Assembly: GCA_930989535.1 (NCBI GenBank)
Contig: CAKNLK010000002.1
Span: 1 to 64,000 of the forward strand
Reading direction: 5' to 3'
Origin: an uncultured Clostridia bacterium
Lineage (GTDB): Bacteria; Bacillota; Clostridia; Christensenellales; Borkfalkiaceae
DNA length: 64,000 nt
The notes beneath the pieces are model-generated. The model was not told where the DNA came from. It worked only from the letters and a program-made list of their open reading frames with translations, and ran no database searches. This document shows positions 1 through 10,252 of this stretch, in pieces. The position numbers and the translations under genes are program-made. Each line of letters begins with the position of its first letter. Positions within the stretch are counted from its first letter, which is position 1.

Positions 1-2
1 AA

Positions 3-914
3 TGCTTCCGCAAGCAGATGTCGAAGTTCATCAAGTTCGGCGGCGACAACGGCGCTATCATGGTCAACAATGCTGACTGGCTTCTGAACCTCAACTACAT
101 CGATTTCCTGCGCGATATCGGTGTGCACTTCTCCGTCAACAAGATGCTCTCGGCGGAGTGCTTCAAGTCGCGCTACGAGAGGGGGCTTTCCTTCTTCGAG
201 TTCAATTACATGCTTATGCAGGCGTACGATTTCCTCGTACTGTATAAGAAATACGGCTGCAAGCTCGAGCTGGGCGGCGACGACCAGTGGAGCAACATCC
301 TCGCGGGCGCGGACCTCATCCGCCGCAAGGAACAGCAGCCCGCGTTCGCGATGACGTTCACGCTTCTCACAACCTCGGACGGCCGGAAAATGGGTAAAAC
401 GGCAAAGGGCGCCGTTTGGCTGGACGAGAACAAAACGAGCCCTTACGAATTTTATCAGTATTGGAGAAACGTGGACGACGCGGACGTCGAAAAGTGCTTA
501 AAGCTCCTCACCTTCCTGCCGCTGGAGCAGATTTCCGAGCTGTGCGCGCATAAAGACGAGCGCATCAACGCGGCGAAGGAGACGCTCGCCTACGAGCTGA
601 CCAAGATGGTGCACGGGCAGGAAAAGGCGGACGCGGCGCAGGCGCAGGCGAAGGCGGCGTTCGGCGGCGACGCGGAGAACATGCCCACGGCGGAGATTCC
701 CGCGGATACGGCGACGGTCGCAGACGTTCTGGTCGCGGCGAAAGCGGCGAAGTCCAAGAGCGAGGCGCGGCGGCTCATCGAGGGCGGCGGCGTGAAAATC
801 GACGAGGAGAAAATCGACGACGTGAACGCTGAAATCCCCGTTTCCGCGAAGGAAAAGGGCGAATTTGTCCTGCACAAGGGGAAGAAGACGCATATAAGGG
901 TGCTACTCGCGTAA
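3..914 (+). CDS. tyrS: Tyrosyl-tRNA synthetase, 3' part (5' end outside window)
   Basis: Charges tRNA-Tyr with tyrosine in the cytoplasm. The open frame runs in from the left edge in phase with position 3, so the N-terminal part of the Rossmann domain with the HIGH motif is missing. Visible are the GGDDQWSN tyrosine-binding segment, KMGKT (a KMSKS equivalent) near 385-400, the helical anticodon-binding region, and a C-terminal S4-type RNA-binding domain (about the last 70 residues, with [13 protein letters not shown]). This is the bacterial TyrRS architecture. The stop codon (912-914) lies inside the first hairpin of the structured element that follows, so the last residues may be set by that element. 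Confidence 0.96.
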   Translation, partial: CFRKQMSKFIKFGGDNGAIMVNNADWLLNLNYIDFLRDIGVHFSVNKMLSAECFKSRYERGLSFFEFNYMLMQAYDFLVLYKKYGCKLELGGDDQWSNILAGADLIRRKEQQPAFAMTFTLLTTSDGRKMGKTAKGAVWLDENKTSPYEFYQYWRNVDDADVEKCLKLLTFLPLEQISELCAHKDERINAAKETLAYELTKMVHGQEKADAAQAQAKAAFGGDAENMPTAEIPADTATVADVLVAAKAAKSKSEARRLIEGGGVKIDEEKIDDVNAEIPVSAKEKGEFVLHKGKKTHIRVLLA

Positions 915-1097
915 ATCTCGGCAAGCTGTTGCCTGCGATTTACTGCGATTGGAGGGGAAACCCGAACGGCTTTCCCCTTTGTCCGCGATATATAAGGGCA
1001 CACATATTATACAATCGCGGACATTCACCCCTTCTGTAAGCCGAGGTGTCGGCAAATAGGGGTGCGCTGCGCAAAAGTGTCGTTTTGCTTGCGCGAA
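905..1097 (+). ncRNA. Structured repeat element, copy 1 (unknown family)
   Basis: Five consecutive hairpins can be drawn. Stem 1 pairs GTAAATC (911-917) with GATTTAC (937-943), with inner GGCAA/TTGCC. Stem 2 pairs GAGGGGAAA (952-960) with TTTCCCCTT (971-979). Stem 3 pairs TGTCCGCGAT (980-989) with ATCGCGGACA (1014-1023). Stem 4 pairs CACCCC (1026-1031) with GGGGTG (1059-1064) around CCGA/TCGG. Stem 5 pairs the GCGCAAAA area (1069-1076) with TTTTGC..GCGCG (1083-1095). Copies at 11.8 and 42.1 kb keep the same order of stems with different but compensating bases in stems 1 and 3. Loop motifs such as AGGGCAC and CCGTAAG/CTGTAAG are conserved. The stem covariation supports a functional RNA. Its function is unknown to me. 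Confidence 0.75.
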
Positions 1098-1124
1098 TGA
1101 GTATATAACAGCTGTTTTATAACC

Positions 1125-1763
1125 ATGAAAAGCTATCTTTCCGTGTATTCGGCGACAACATACGAAAAGGTCATCGAGCGCTCGCGCTTCATCGCCAACT
1201 GCGCCCACGCCGAAAGCGAGGAGGAAGCGCGGGCGTTCATCGCCAAGGTGCGTGCCGAGCATTCGCTCGCCACGCACAACTGCTTTGCGTTCGTCGCGGA
1301 CAAGGTCGGCAATCTCATGCGCTTTTCCGACGACGGCGAGCCGCAGGGTACGGCGGGCATGCCCATTCTGGACGTGCTCAAAAACAAAAAACTTTTCGAA
1401 ACCGCGGTGGTCGTCACACGCTATTTCGGCGGAATCAAGCTGGGTGCGGGCGGACTCGTGCGCGCCTATTCGGGTACTGCCGCCGAGGCGCTCGATTTGG
1501 CGGATATCCGCGAATACACGCCCTGCCGCGAGGTGTATTTCACCGTCGGCTACGAAAATTTCGACGCGCTGAAAAAGTACCTCTCGCAGAGCGACTGCAC
1601 CGTCAAGGATACGCAGTATTCCGACAAGGTGCGCGTCTGCGCCGCAGTGAAAGCGGCGGACGCGGAAAACTTCCTTTCCGCCGCGCGCGACTTTATGGCG
1701 GGCAGGGCGGACGCCGAGGAAGGGGAGGAATATCTCTTTCCGTTCCCCCTCTCCCGAAGATAG
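1125..1763 (+). CDS. yigZ: YigZ/IMPACT family protein (UPF0029)
   Basis: A 212-residue protein of the YigZ/IMPACT family, usual length. The N-terminal domain holds the signature DDGEPQGTAGMP followed by VVTRYFGGIKLGAGGLVRAYS at about residues 70-125. The C-terminal ferredoxin-like DUF1949-type domain follows. In eukaryotes IMPACT modulates the Gcn2 response; the bacterial role is not established. The start ATG at 1125 lies 28 nt past structured element copy 1. I see only a weak ribosome site (gttttataacc), so translation initiation may be poor or depend on upstream structure. No operon partner is evident. Confidence 0.92.
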   Translation: MKSYLSVYSATTYEKVIERSRFIANCAHAESEEEARAFIAKVRAEHSLATHNCFAFVADKVGNLMRFSDDGEPQGTAGMPILDVLKNKKLFETAVVVTRYFGGIKLGAGGLVRAYSGTAAEALDLADIREYTPCREVYFTVGYENFDALKKYLSQSDCTVKDTQYSDKVRVCAAVKAADAENFLSAARDFMAGRADAEEGEEYLFPFPLSRR

Positions 1764-1829
1764 CGGCGGGACAGACAATAAATCGAAAAAACCGATTGCA
1801 CCGATTCGAATAATCCGAATTGCAAATTG

Positions 1830-1858
1830 TTTACAAACGGGCGTTTCGGTGGTATAAT
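1830..1858 (+). promoter_or_regulatory. Sigma-A promoter for ilvE
   Basis: TTTACA at 1830-1835 and TATAAT at 1853-1858 are separated by 17 bp, upstream of ilvE (start 1917). A 16-nt palindrome (ttgcgca-tg-tgcgcaa, 1882-1897) lies in the leader and could be a regulatory site, though no known operator is recognised. Confidence 0.75.
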
Positions 1859-1916
1859 GGGTGTATTCGGAATAAGAGAAATTGCGCATGTGCGCAAATA
1901 AATGAGGTGGAATTGT

Positions 1917-2972
1917 ATGAAATTCATCAAAGCGGAAAAATTGAAAGAAAAGCCCGCCGACCAGAGCAAACTCGGGTTCGGCAAAATCTTCACCGACTAT
2001 ATGCTGACGATGAAGTATAAAGACGGCAAGTGGGGCGAACCCGTCATCGAGCCGTACGGCCCGGTCGCGTTCGACCTCGCCACCACGGTGTTCCATTACG
2101 CGCAGGGCATCTTCGAGGGGCTGAAAGCCTTCAAAAACGACAAGGGCGAAGTGCGCGTGTTCCGCCCCGAGGAGAACTTCAAGCGCATGAACCGCTCCGC
2201 CGAGCGCATGTGCATCCCGCTCATCGACGAAAAACTCGTCCTCGACGGGCTGTTCGAGCTTTTGAAAATCGAAAAGGACTGGATTCCGACCGCGCCCGGC
2301 ACGGCGCTGTACATCCGCCCGTCTATCATCGCCACGAACGTGCAGCTGGGCGTGCATGCGGCGACGGAGTACCTGTTCTTCATCATCCTCTCGCCCGTCG
2401 GCAGCTACTACGCGCACGGGCTGGAGCCTACCCGCCTGTTGGTCGAGGATTATTACACCCGCGCGACCGTGGGCGGCACGGGCGAATCCAAGTGCATCGC
2501 CAACTACGCGGTCTCCCTCAAGGCGGGCGAAGAGGCGGAAAAGAAGGGCTTCGATCAAGTCCTTTGGCTGGACGCGAACGAAAAGAAATACGTCGAGGAA
2601 GTCGGCTCGATGAATATGTTCTTCGTCATCGACGGAGAAGTTGTAACGCCCGCGCTCGTCGGCTCGATTTTGCCGGGCATCACCCGCAAGAGCAGCATCG
2701 AGCTTCTGCGCGCGCACGGTTACAAGGTTTCCGAGCGCCGCGTCTCCATCGACGAGGTCATCGAGGCGCAGAAGAGGGGCACGCTGAACGAGGCGTTCGG
2801 CACGGGCACGGCGGCGGTCATTTCGCCCGTCGGAATGATGGAGTATAAGGGCGTCGATTACGTCGTCAACGGCGGCAAGATGGGCGACATCACCAAATGG
2901 CTGTACGACACCATCACCGGTATTCAGACGGGGCGCTTGGAAGATAAATTCGGTTGGGTAGTCAAGCTGTGA
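1917..2972 (+). CDS. ilvE: Branched-chain amino acid aminotransferase
   Basis: PLP-dependent class IV aminotransferase of 351 residues that interconverts valine, leucine and isoleucine with their 2-oxo acids. The long BCAT type is shown by FHYAQGIFEGLKAF near residues 59-72, an RPSIIATNVQLGV segment, and the PLP-lysine region GGTGESKCIANY (Lys about 192), followed by VGSMNMFFV. An in-frame ATG exists 15 nt upstream at position 1902, but GAGGTGG at 1904-1910 sits correctly before ATG 1917, so 1917 is preferred. A clear sigma-A promoter precedes it. The next small gene starts 2 nt after the stop and is probably cotranscribed. Confidence 0.94.
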   Translation: MKFIKAEKLKEKPADQSKLGFGKIFTDYMLTMKYKDGKWGEPVIEPYGPVAFDLATTVFHYAQGIFEGLKAFKNDKGEVRVFRPEENFKRMNRSAERMCIPLIDEKLVLDGLFELLKIEKDWIPTAPGTALYIRPSIIATNVQLGVHAATEYLFFIILSPVGSYYAHGLEPTRLLVEDYYTRATVGGTGESKCIANYAVSLKAGEEAEKKGFDQVLWLDANEKKYVEEVGSMNMFFVIDGEVVTPALVGSILPGITRKSSIELLRAHGYKVSERRVSIDEVIEAQKRGTLNEAFGTGTAAVISPVGMMEYKGVDYVVNGGKMGDITKWLYDTITGIQTGRLEDKFGWVVKL

Positions 2973-2974
2973 GC

Positions 2975-3316
2975 ATGTTCGATAAGCTGTTCAAGAAAAA
3001 AGCGAACGATAAAGCCGTCATCAAGTTCTGGAAGGAATTTGAGAGCCGCGCCGAGCTGTACGCCGATATTCTGGCGGAAGGGGACGAGGACAGCGAGGAT
3101 TATCTCTGGATGAAAGGGCTGGTCGGCAAGTCGCTCAAGCTGTGCTGTCTGGATACGATGTGCGGCTACGATTTTGAGTTCGATACCTCGCGCGACCCCC
3201 CGCGCCTCATCTTCCATCACATGAACGACAACTATCTGAAGCAGGTGGGCGAGCTGCTCGCCAAGTATTACCCGAGCAGTCTCTCGGGTACCATCGGGTT
3301 TGCTGTGGCGGAATAA
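2975..3316 (+). CDS. Hypothetical 113-residue protein
   Basis: I do not recognise a family. The protein is small and soluble-looking, starts with a lysine-rich segment (MFDKLFKKK), and carries acidic (EGDEDSEDY) and cysteine-containing (LCCLDTMCGYDFEF) patches. There are no membrane segments. It begins 2 nt after the ilvE stop and ends in front of a terminator, so it is the last gene of the ilvE unit. Codon use matches its neighbours, which favours a real gene. An upstream in-frame ATG at 2954 lies inside ilvE and has no better ribosome site. Confidence 0.65.
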   Translation: MFDKLFKKKANDKAVIKFWKEFESRAELYADILAEGDEDSEDYLWMKGLVGKSLKLCCLDTMCGYDFEFDTSRDPPRLIFHHMNDNYLKQVGELLAKYYPSSLSGTIGFAVAE

Positions 3317-3325
3317 TCCGCAAAC

Positions 3326-3356
3326 AATTCCGCGCAATTTTTGCGCGGAATTTTGC
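3326..3356 (+). terminator. Rho-independent terminator of the ilvE unit
   Basis: A perfect 12-bp stem, AATTCCGCGCAA (3326-3337) with TTGCGCGGAATT (3341-3352), has a TTT loop and is followed by a short T-rich tail. Confidence 0.8.
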
Positions 3357-3448
3357 TATTTTGCCGAAAAGAAGTACTGGACGATTTTTAATCGTTCTTA
3401 TGCAAAATTTGCCTAAATATGCGAAAAAACACCGTTTACGGAGGTACT

Positions 3449-4063
3449 ATGTCAGACATAACAGCCATTACGCCGCAGGTTAAGGACAAGGAGCGGTGCA
3501 ATATCTACGTGGACGGCAAGTTCTACTGCGGCTTAAAATTGGAGACGGCGCTGCGCTATCGTTTGAAGGCGGGCGAGCCGATTGACCTTGCGAAGCTGGA
3601 CGAAATTCAGCTGGAAAACGAAAAGTCGCAGGCGCTGGACAAGGCGATGACGCACCTGTCCGCATCCATGAAGACGGAAAAACAGATTCGCGACTATCTC
3701 AAAAAGAAAGGGTATGTCGACGCGGTGTGCGACTATGTTTTGGAAAAGCTGCGCGGCTACAGCTTTGTGGACGACGGCGAGTACTGCGAGCAATACGTGC
3801 GCACGGCTGGCAAGAACAAGGGGCGGCGCTTGATTGCGGCGGAGCTGAAAAAGCGGGGCGCCTCGGAGGATGCCATCGGCGCCGCTCTTGAAGACCGCGA
3901 GGGCGAGGAAGACGCGGCGAAAGCGGTGCTCGCCAAGTACATGAAGAACCGCGAGTTCACCCGCGAAAACCTGACCAAGGCGTACCGCCATCTCCTGTCC
4001 AAGGGGTTCGATTACGACACGGCGAAAGACGCGCTCGCATCGCTCGGCGCGGACGACGAGTAA
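3449..4063 (+). CDS. recX: Regulatory protein RecX
   Basis: A 204-residue RecX homologue, which caps and dampens RecA filaments during recombination and the SOS response. The family's three tandem three-helix repeats are visible: AMTHLSASMKTEKQIRDYLKKKGY, then YSFVDDGEYCEQYVR with GRRLIAAELKKRG, then a C-terminal repeat with YRHLLSKGFDYDTAKDAL. An N-terminal extension (VDGKFYCGLKLETALRYRLKAG) is typical of Gram-positive RecX. ATG 3449 is chosen because of ACGGAGGT just upstream; an in-frame ATG at 3419 lacks a site. recA is not nearby. Confidence 0.9.
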   Translation: MSDITAITPQVKDKERCNIYVDGKFYCGLKLETALRYRLKAGEPIDLAKLDEIQLENEKSQALDKAMTHLSASMKTEKQIRDYLKKKGYVDAVCDYVLEKLRGYSFVDDGEYCEQYVRTAGKNKGRRLIAAELKKRGASEDAIGAALEDREGEEDAAKAVLAKYMKNREFTRENLTKAYRHLLSKGFDYDTAKDALASLGADDE

Positions 4064-4144
4064 GGGTGAAGCGCGGCGGCCGGACGGGCGCATGTGCCGC
4101 CGGCGCGTTCGCGCGGCGGACGGTTGCAAGGGGAGGAGAGACAA

Positions 4145-5674
<1,530 letters not shown>

Positions 5675-5833
5675 CGGAAAAAGCGCAAAACAATGGGCGG
5701 GCGCGTATAAAACGGCGGCAATCGGGCGATACTGTTTTGCGGAAAGACACTTCTCCGAACGGGCGGGCTTCGCGGTACATATACTGTTAGGGGAGGGTTT
5801 TTCCGAAAGATAAGTCAAGCGAGGTTGCTGCCA

Positions 5834-6190
5834 ATGGAAATCAAGAGGGGAGAATTGTACTACGCAGACCTTAGCCCCGTAGTCGGGAGCGAACAGGGCG
5901 GCGTCCGTCCGGTTCTCGTCGTACAGAACGACGTCGGCAACAAATATTCCCCCACGGTCATCGCGGCGGCGGTCACGAGCAAAATGACCAAGGCGAAACT
6001 TCCCACACACATCGAAATCGCGGGCCGCAGCTACGGACTGCAAAAAGATTCGGTCATTCTGCTCGAGCAAATCCGCACGCTGGATAAGCGGCGGCTGAAA
6101 GAGCGCATCGGCTCCCTGCCCCTTTCCACCATGCGGAAGGTGGACGGCGCCCTGCTCATCAGTCTCGGCTGTACCGGAGGAATGCAATGA
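5834..6190 (+). CDS. mazF: MazF/NdoA family mRNA interferase
   Basis: A 118-residue PemK/MazF-fold ribonuclease toxin. It has the family start [20 protein letters not shown], then RPVLVVQND and the [10 protein letters not shown] strand, and ends with the C-terminal helix. ATG 5834 is preceded by GCGAGG at a good distance; a TTG nine bases upstream is less likely. No MazE-like antitoxin frame is visible in the 159 bp upstream or downstream, so it is solitary within this window. The gene ends in a strong terminator. Toxicity and sequence specificity cannot be judged here. Confidence 0.88.
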   Translation: MEIKRGELYYADLSPVVGSEQGGVRPVLVVQNDVGNKYSPTVIAAAVTSKMTKAKLPTHIEIAGRSYGLQKDSVILLEQIRTLDKRRLKERIGSLPLSTMRKVDGALLISLGCTGGMQ

Positions 6191-6211
6191 TTGTTGCTTA
6201 AAACAAAACAG

Positions 6212-6248
6212 ACCCGCCCGCCGCTGACAAAGCGGCGGGCGGGTTTTT
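6212..6248 (+). terminator. Rho-independent terminator after mazF
   Basis: A 13-bp GC stem, ACCCGCCCGCCGC (6212-6224) with its exact complement at 6232-6244 and a 7-nt loop, is followed by TTTTT. Confidence 0.9.
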
Positions 6249-6362
6249 GCCTCCTTTCCGAACGGCGGCAGGCGGAGCGCCGCCGAAGAAAGGAGCGGCG
6301 CAGCAGTGCCGCGGGCGAAAAAGCCGCGCACAAACGCCGGGAAAATTTCTTCGTACAAACAC

Positions 6363-6391
6363 TTTAATTTTTTCGCCGAGTATGGTATAAT
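6363..6391 (+). promoter_or_regulatory. Sigma-A promoter for the lgt operon
   Basis: TTTAAT (6363-6368) and TATAAT (6386-6391) have 17-bp spacing. The leader to lgt is about 115 nt and contains two small hairpins, CCGAAACGC/GCGTTTCGG and CCGCC-ttc-GGCGG, of unknown purpose. The remainder of the 6191-6510 gap holds only the mazF terminator. Confidence 0.65.
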
Positions 6392-6510
6392 AAAGTTGTA
6401 TACCGCCGCCGGTACGAATCGGCAAGGGGCTTTGCCCGCCGCGCGGCGGCCGAAACGCGGAGCGTTTCGGCGAATAAAATCCGCCTTCGGCGGAGCAACG
6501 GAGCATGCGT

Positions 6511-7653
6511 ATGAGAGACCCCAACTATTTTATTCCGCCGCGGTCGTTTTCAATCTTCGGGTTCGACATCTACTATTATGCGGTGATGATTGTGTGCGGC
6601 ATCATCCTCGCCGTCATCGTGGCGACGCTGTTATTCAAGCGCCGCAACATCCCTGCCGATTGGATTTTTGACCTCATCCTGTGCGTTCTGCCCATCGGGA
6701 TTGTGGGCGCACGGCTGTTTTATTGCATCACCGGTAACGTCGAGCCGCAGTATTGGTTTTCCTTCGACGACGTGTACGGCATCCGCGCGGGCGGGCTGTC
6801 CATCATCGGCGGCGTCATCGGCGGGGCGCTCGGCGTCGTGCTGTTCTGCCTCATTCATAAGGTGAATTTCTTCCGCATAGCCGACTGCGTCGTGCCCGGG
6901 CTCGCGCTCGCGCAGGTGCTCGGCCGCTGGGGCAACTTTTTTAACCAGGAAGTGTACGGCGCCGAAGTCACGAACACTGCGCTGCAGTGGTTTCCTTTCG
7001 CCGTATTCATTGAAGATACGAACAGCTGGCACTACGCTTTCTTTTTCTATGAAGGGCTGTTTAATTTCATCGTCTTCGCGCTGCTGTTCCTCTTGCTGTG
7101 GAAATTCAAAAAGAAGCCGAGCGGCCTGGCTTTGGCGGGATATCTGTTCAGCTACGGCCTGGTGCGCTCCATCATGGAACCTCTGCGCGATCCGCAGTAT
7201 ATTCTCGGCAACAACGTGCCGATTTCCTTCGTGTTTTCGCTGATTATGTGCGTGGGCGGAATTCTGCTCGCGCTCAGTCTGCTCTATTATAACCGCCGCA
7301 AATACGGCCGTTGCTTCGGCGCGGCGGAAGGGGAGCCTTTGGCGATTTTGCCCAAGTACTACACCAAGGAACAGCGCAAAAAGATGGAGGAAGAGAAACT
7401 CGCCAAGCAAAAGGCGGCAAAGCTGAAGGCTGCCTCCGACGGCGGAAAGCCTGCGGCGCCGAAAAAGCGGGTCGCCGTCTGCCCCGCGTGCGGTGCGCGC
7501 TTCGCCGCGGAGGGAGAGGTGGCGGAATGCCCCTTCTGCCATTCGCCCGTGCAGGCTGCAACGCCCGAAACGGGTGCGGATGCGGCGCAAACAGGCGCGG
7601 CGGACGGCGCCGATAAAGACACAAGCGGCGCGGATTCGGAGGCAGACAAATGA
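6511..7653 (+). CDS. lgt: Prolipoprotein diacylglyceryl transferase with C-terminal zinc ribbon
   Basis: Transfers diacylglycerol from phosphatidylglycerol to the lipobox cysteine of preprolipoproteins in the membrane. About seven membrane segments are visible. Motifs include GIVGARLFY, RAGGLSIIGGVIGG and the Lgt signature GRWGNFFNQEVYG near residues 140-152, and RSIMEPLRDP. At 380 residues it is about 90 longer than usual. After the last membrane helix comes a charged Lys/Glu helix and then a CPACG-N12-CPFC zinc ribbon (about 324-343) with a disordered acidic tail. ATG 6511 has GGAG at the right distance; ATG 6505 does not. It overlaps pncB by 4 nt. Confidence 0.93.
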   Translation: MRDPNYFIPPRSFSIFGFDIYYYAVMIVCGIILAVIVATLLFKRRNIPADWIFDLILCVLPIGIVGARLFYCITGNVEPQYWFSFDDVYGIRAGGLSIIGGVIGGALGVVLFCLIHKVNFFRIADCVVPGLALAQVLGRWGNFFNQEVYGAEVTNTALQWFPFAVFIEDTNSWHYAFFFYEGLFNFIVFALLFLLLWKFKKKPSGLALAGYLFSYGLVRSIMEPLRDPQYILGNNVPISFVFSLIMCVGGILLALSLLYYNRRKYGRCFGAAEGEPLAILPKYYTKEQRKKMEEEKLAKQKAAKLKAASDGGKPAAPKKRVAVCPACGARFAAEGEVAECPFCHSPVQAATPETGADAAQTGAADGADKDTSGADSEADK

Positions 7654-9092
7654 GCCGCGATTTGACGCTTTTGACCGATTTATACCAGCTCACGATGATG
7701 AGCGGGTACCTCAAAAACGAAAAGGAAAAGGACGTTGCGGTGTTCGACCTCTTTTTCCGCCGCAACAGCACCATCACCTATTCGGTGGCGGCGGGGTTGC
7801 AGCAGGCTATCGAATATGTGCAGAATATCCGCTTTGACGAGGAGGACATCGCCTACCTCCGCTCACTGGATTTGTTCGACGAGGAATTTTTACAGTATTT
7901 AAAGACATTTCGCTTCACGGGCGACATCTACGCCGTGCCCGAGGGCACCGTCGTGTTTCCCGAGGAGCCGATTATCACCGTCAAGGCGCCCCTGTTGGAG
8001 GCGCAGTTCCTCGAAACGGCGCTTTTAAACATCGTCAACCACCAGACGCTCATCGCATCCAAGTCCGCCAAGGTCGCGTACGCGGCGGCGGGGGAAACGG
8101 TGATGGAATTCGGCCTGCGCCGCGCGCAGGGGCCGGACGCGGGCATTTACGGCGCGCGCGCCTCCGTCATCGGCGGCTGCCGCTCCACCTCCAACGTGCT
8201 CGCGGGCAAACTGTTCGATATCCCCGTGGCAGGCACCCACGCGCACAGTTGGGTGATGAATTTCCCCACCGAATACGAGGCGTTTAAGGCGTATGCGGAA
8301 ATTTTCCCCGACGCCTGCCTGCTGCTCGTGGATACTTACGACACCCTGAAGAGCGGCGTCCCCAACGCCATCCGCGTGTTCGACGAACTGCGGGCGGCGG
8401 GGCACGAGCCGAAGGGCATCCGTCTCGACAGCGGCGATCTGGCGTATCTTTCCAAGCGCGCCCGCCGCATGCTCGACGAGGCGGGCTATCCCGACGCCAT
8501 CATCTGCGCGTCGGGCGATTTGGACGAATACCTCATCGCATCCCTCAAAAACCAGGGCGCGAAAATCGACTTGTGGGGGGTGGGCACAAAGCTCATCACC
8601 AGCGCGGATATGCCCGCGCTCGGCGGCGTCTACAAGCTCTCCGCGCTGTATCCCAAGGAGGGCGGCGAGGTGCCGAAGATTAAACTGTCCGACAATTCGG
8701 ACAAAATCACCAACCCCGCGTTCAAGGACGTGTACCGCATCTACGACAACAAGACGGGCAAGGCGGAGGCCGACCTCATCGTCGTGCGCGGCGAAAAAAT
8801 CGACACGGGTAAGCCGCTCACGATTTTTCACCCGAAGGATACCTGGAAGCGCACCACGTTCACCGACTATTCGGTGCGGCAGCTCACGGTGCCCGTAATC
8901 CGGGGCGGAAAGCTCGTGTACGAACTGCCCCCGCTTTCGGCGATATGCGACTATGCGGAGAAGGAGAAGGAAACGTTTTGGGACGAGTATAAGCGGCTGG
9001 ACAATCCGCACGTATATAAAGTGGATTTGTCGCAGAAGCTGTACGATATAAAGAATAAACTGATTTCGGAGATTAGGGCGGAAAATGCGTAA
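7650..9092 (+). CDS. pncB: Nicotinate phosphoribosyltransferase
   Basis: Makes nicotinate mononucleotide from nicotinate and PRPP in NAD salvage. At 480 residues it has the NAPRTase family start ([14 protein letters not shown]), [10 protein letters not shown], the EFGLRRAQG segment, HSWVMNF and [12 protein letters not shown] motifs, and GVGTKLITS near the phosphate-binding site. This matches the long bacterial class. The start codon overlaps the lgt stop (ATGA), and the next gene overlaps its end by 8 nt, so it is translationally coupled within the operon. Confidence 0.94.
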   Translation: MSRDLTLLTDLYQLTMMSGYLKNEKEKDVAVFDLFFRRNSTITYSVAAGLQQAIEYVQNIRFDEEDIAYLRSLDLFDEEFLQYLKTFRFTGDIYAVPEGTVVFPEEPIITVKAPLLEAQFLETALLNIVNHQTLIASKSAKVAYAAAGETVMEFGLRRAQGPDAGIYGARASVIGGCRSTSNVLAGKLFDIPVAGTHAHSWVMNFPTEYEAFKAYAEIFPDACLLLVDTYDTLKSGVPNAIRVFDELRAAGHEPKGIRLDSGDLAYLSKRARRMLDEAGYPDAIICASGDLDEYLIASLKNQGAKIDLWGVGTKLITSADMPALGGVYKLSALYPKEGGEVPKIKLSDNSDKITNPAFKDVYRIYDNKTGKAEADLIVVRGEKIDTGKPLTIFHPKDTWKRTTFTDYSVRQLTVPVIRGGKLVYELPPLSAICDYAEKEKETFWDEYKRLDNPHVYKVDLSQKLYDIKNKLISEIRAENA

Positions 9093-9648
9093 AAAGTTCA
9101 AACAAGAGGAAGTGGAAAAGCTCATCGCGGGCATCCGCGAGGCGTACGAAACGAAAATTCGCCGCCTCGAATACCGCAACGAGGGGCTGGTTTCGGAGAA
9201 CCGCACCCTGCGCGCCAGCCTCGCGGAGATGAAGAGCCGCGAGAGCAAGGTGGGCAAGGCGCTCGTCGCCGCGGAAACGAAAGGCGAGGAAATCAAGGAG
9301 TTTTACCGCATGAGCGCGGAAACGGAGTGGAAGACGCTCCAGCTCTTCGCCGACAAGTGGAAAAAGCTCGCCGCGCAGATGGCGGGCGTCATCCCCAAGG
9401 ACGACGCGGAAAAGTACACCAAATTCGCCGACGATTTGGCGGCGCTTTTGGGCAAGGAAAAGGGCAAATTCCGCGCGGAAAACGGCGCCTCGCCCGACGA
9501 GGAGCCGTTCGACCCGAAGGCGGTCATCGGCAAGTACATAGAGAGCGAAGAGGAAGACACGGGCTTCAACCTCGACGACGTGCTCAACCCCAAGGGGGAG
9601 CTCGACCTCGAAAAATTGTGCCGCGACCTCGGCTTGATGGACGATTAG
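9085..9648 (+). CDS. Hypothetical coiled-coil protein
   Basis: A 187-residue protein of unknown function. Residues about 5-80 are a heptad-rich, highly charged coiled coil (EEVEKLIAGIREAYETKIRRL and on) superficially resembling DivIVA or GpsB tails but lacking their N-terminal domain. A short acidic C-terminal block contains FNLDDVLNPKGELDLEKLCRDLG. No membrane or signal segment. It is embedded between pncB (8-nt overlap) and lspA (10-nt gap), so it is coexpressed with lipoprotein-processing genes, though that does not define a role. Confidence 0.7.
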   Translation: MRKKFKQEEVEKLIAGIREAYETKIRRLEYRNEGLVSENRTLRASLAEMKSRESKVGKALVAAETKGEEIKEFYRMSAETEWKTLQLFADKWKKLAAQMAGVIPKDDAEKYTKFADDLAALLGKEKGKFRAENGASPDEEPFDPKAVIGKYIESEEEDTGFNLDDVLNPKGELDLEKLCRDLGLMDD

Positions 9649-9658
9649 GAGCGATTCA

Positions 9659-10252
9659 ATGGCATACGCATTCATATTTTTTATCGTGCTTTTGGTTGAC
9701 CAGGGGAGCAAGGCACTCGCGGCGGCCCTGCATTTTGACAATATTCAAATCATACCGGGGCTCATCGGGTTCGATTTTACCTACAACCCCGGCATCGCGT
9801 ACGGCAGCTTCGGCGACGCGCCGTGGCTGCAGCCGACGGTCATTGCAGTTACCTGCGTCGCAATCGTCGCGTTCTTCGTTGCGCTCATCAAGGTGGGCAA
9901 GGGGCGCAAGTGCCTACGCACGGGAATCGTGCTCATCATGGTCGGGGCGGCGGGCAACCTCGTCGACCGCCTCGTCGAACAGCAGGTGCGCGACTTTATC
10001 CTCGTTTCCGTGGGGAATATCGGGTTTTTGAACTTCAACTGCAACGTGGCCGACATCGCCATCACCGTCGGCGCCGTGCTGTTTATTCTGGCACTTTTGT
10101 TTGTGGATAAGGACGCGCTCTTCCGCTTCGGCAAACAGAAAAAGAAGGACGAAGCTGCGCTGATGGAGGCGGTCGCCGATCTCGACGAGCGCGCGGCGGA
10201 AACGGACAACGACCTCGGCGCCGATACGCCGGCCGATAAAAAGACAGAATGA
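9659..10252 (+). CDS. lspA: Lipoprotein signal peptidase (SPase II)
   Basis: Membrane aspartyl protease that cleaves the signal peptide from diacylglyceryl-modified prolipoproteins, the step after Lgt. Four membrane segments are visible. The catalytic motifs are GAAGNLVDRL (first Asp) and FNCNVADIAI (second Asp), with FTYNPGIAYG in the first loop. At 197 residues it is somewhat longer than usual because of an acidic tail (about 145-197). Start 9659 follows AGGAGC. Its stop overlaps rluD by 4 nt. Finding lgt and lspA in one operon is consistent with the lipoproteins encoded near 51-55 kb. Confidence 0.93.
   Translation: MAYAFIFFIVLLVDQGSKALAAALHFDNIQIIPGLIGFDFTYNPGIAYGSFGDAPWLQPTVIAVTCVAIVAFFVALIKVGKGRKCLRTGIVLIMVGAAGNLVDRLVEQQVRDFILVSVGNIGFLNFNCNVADIAITVGAVLFILALLFVDKDALFRFGKQKKKDEAALMEAVADLDERAAETDNDLGADTPADKKTE

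Noticed and set aside
905..1097. Copy 1 of the structured element as a T-box or riboswitch for yigZ
   Set aside because: No T-box sequence or known aptamer motif is present, and the other two copies do not sit at equivalent 5' leader positions.
903..2717. A long open frame on the - strand (604 codons) opposite yigZ and ilvE
   Set aside because: It is the GC-skewed shadow of two well-identified + strand genes, has low-complexity Arg/Asp-rich content and no ribosome site. The same applies to other long antisense frames, such as those at 4634-6358, 50170-51519 and 61953-63911.
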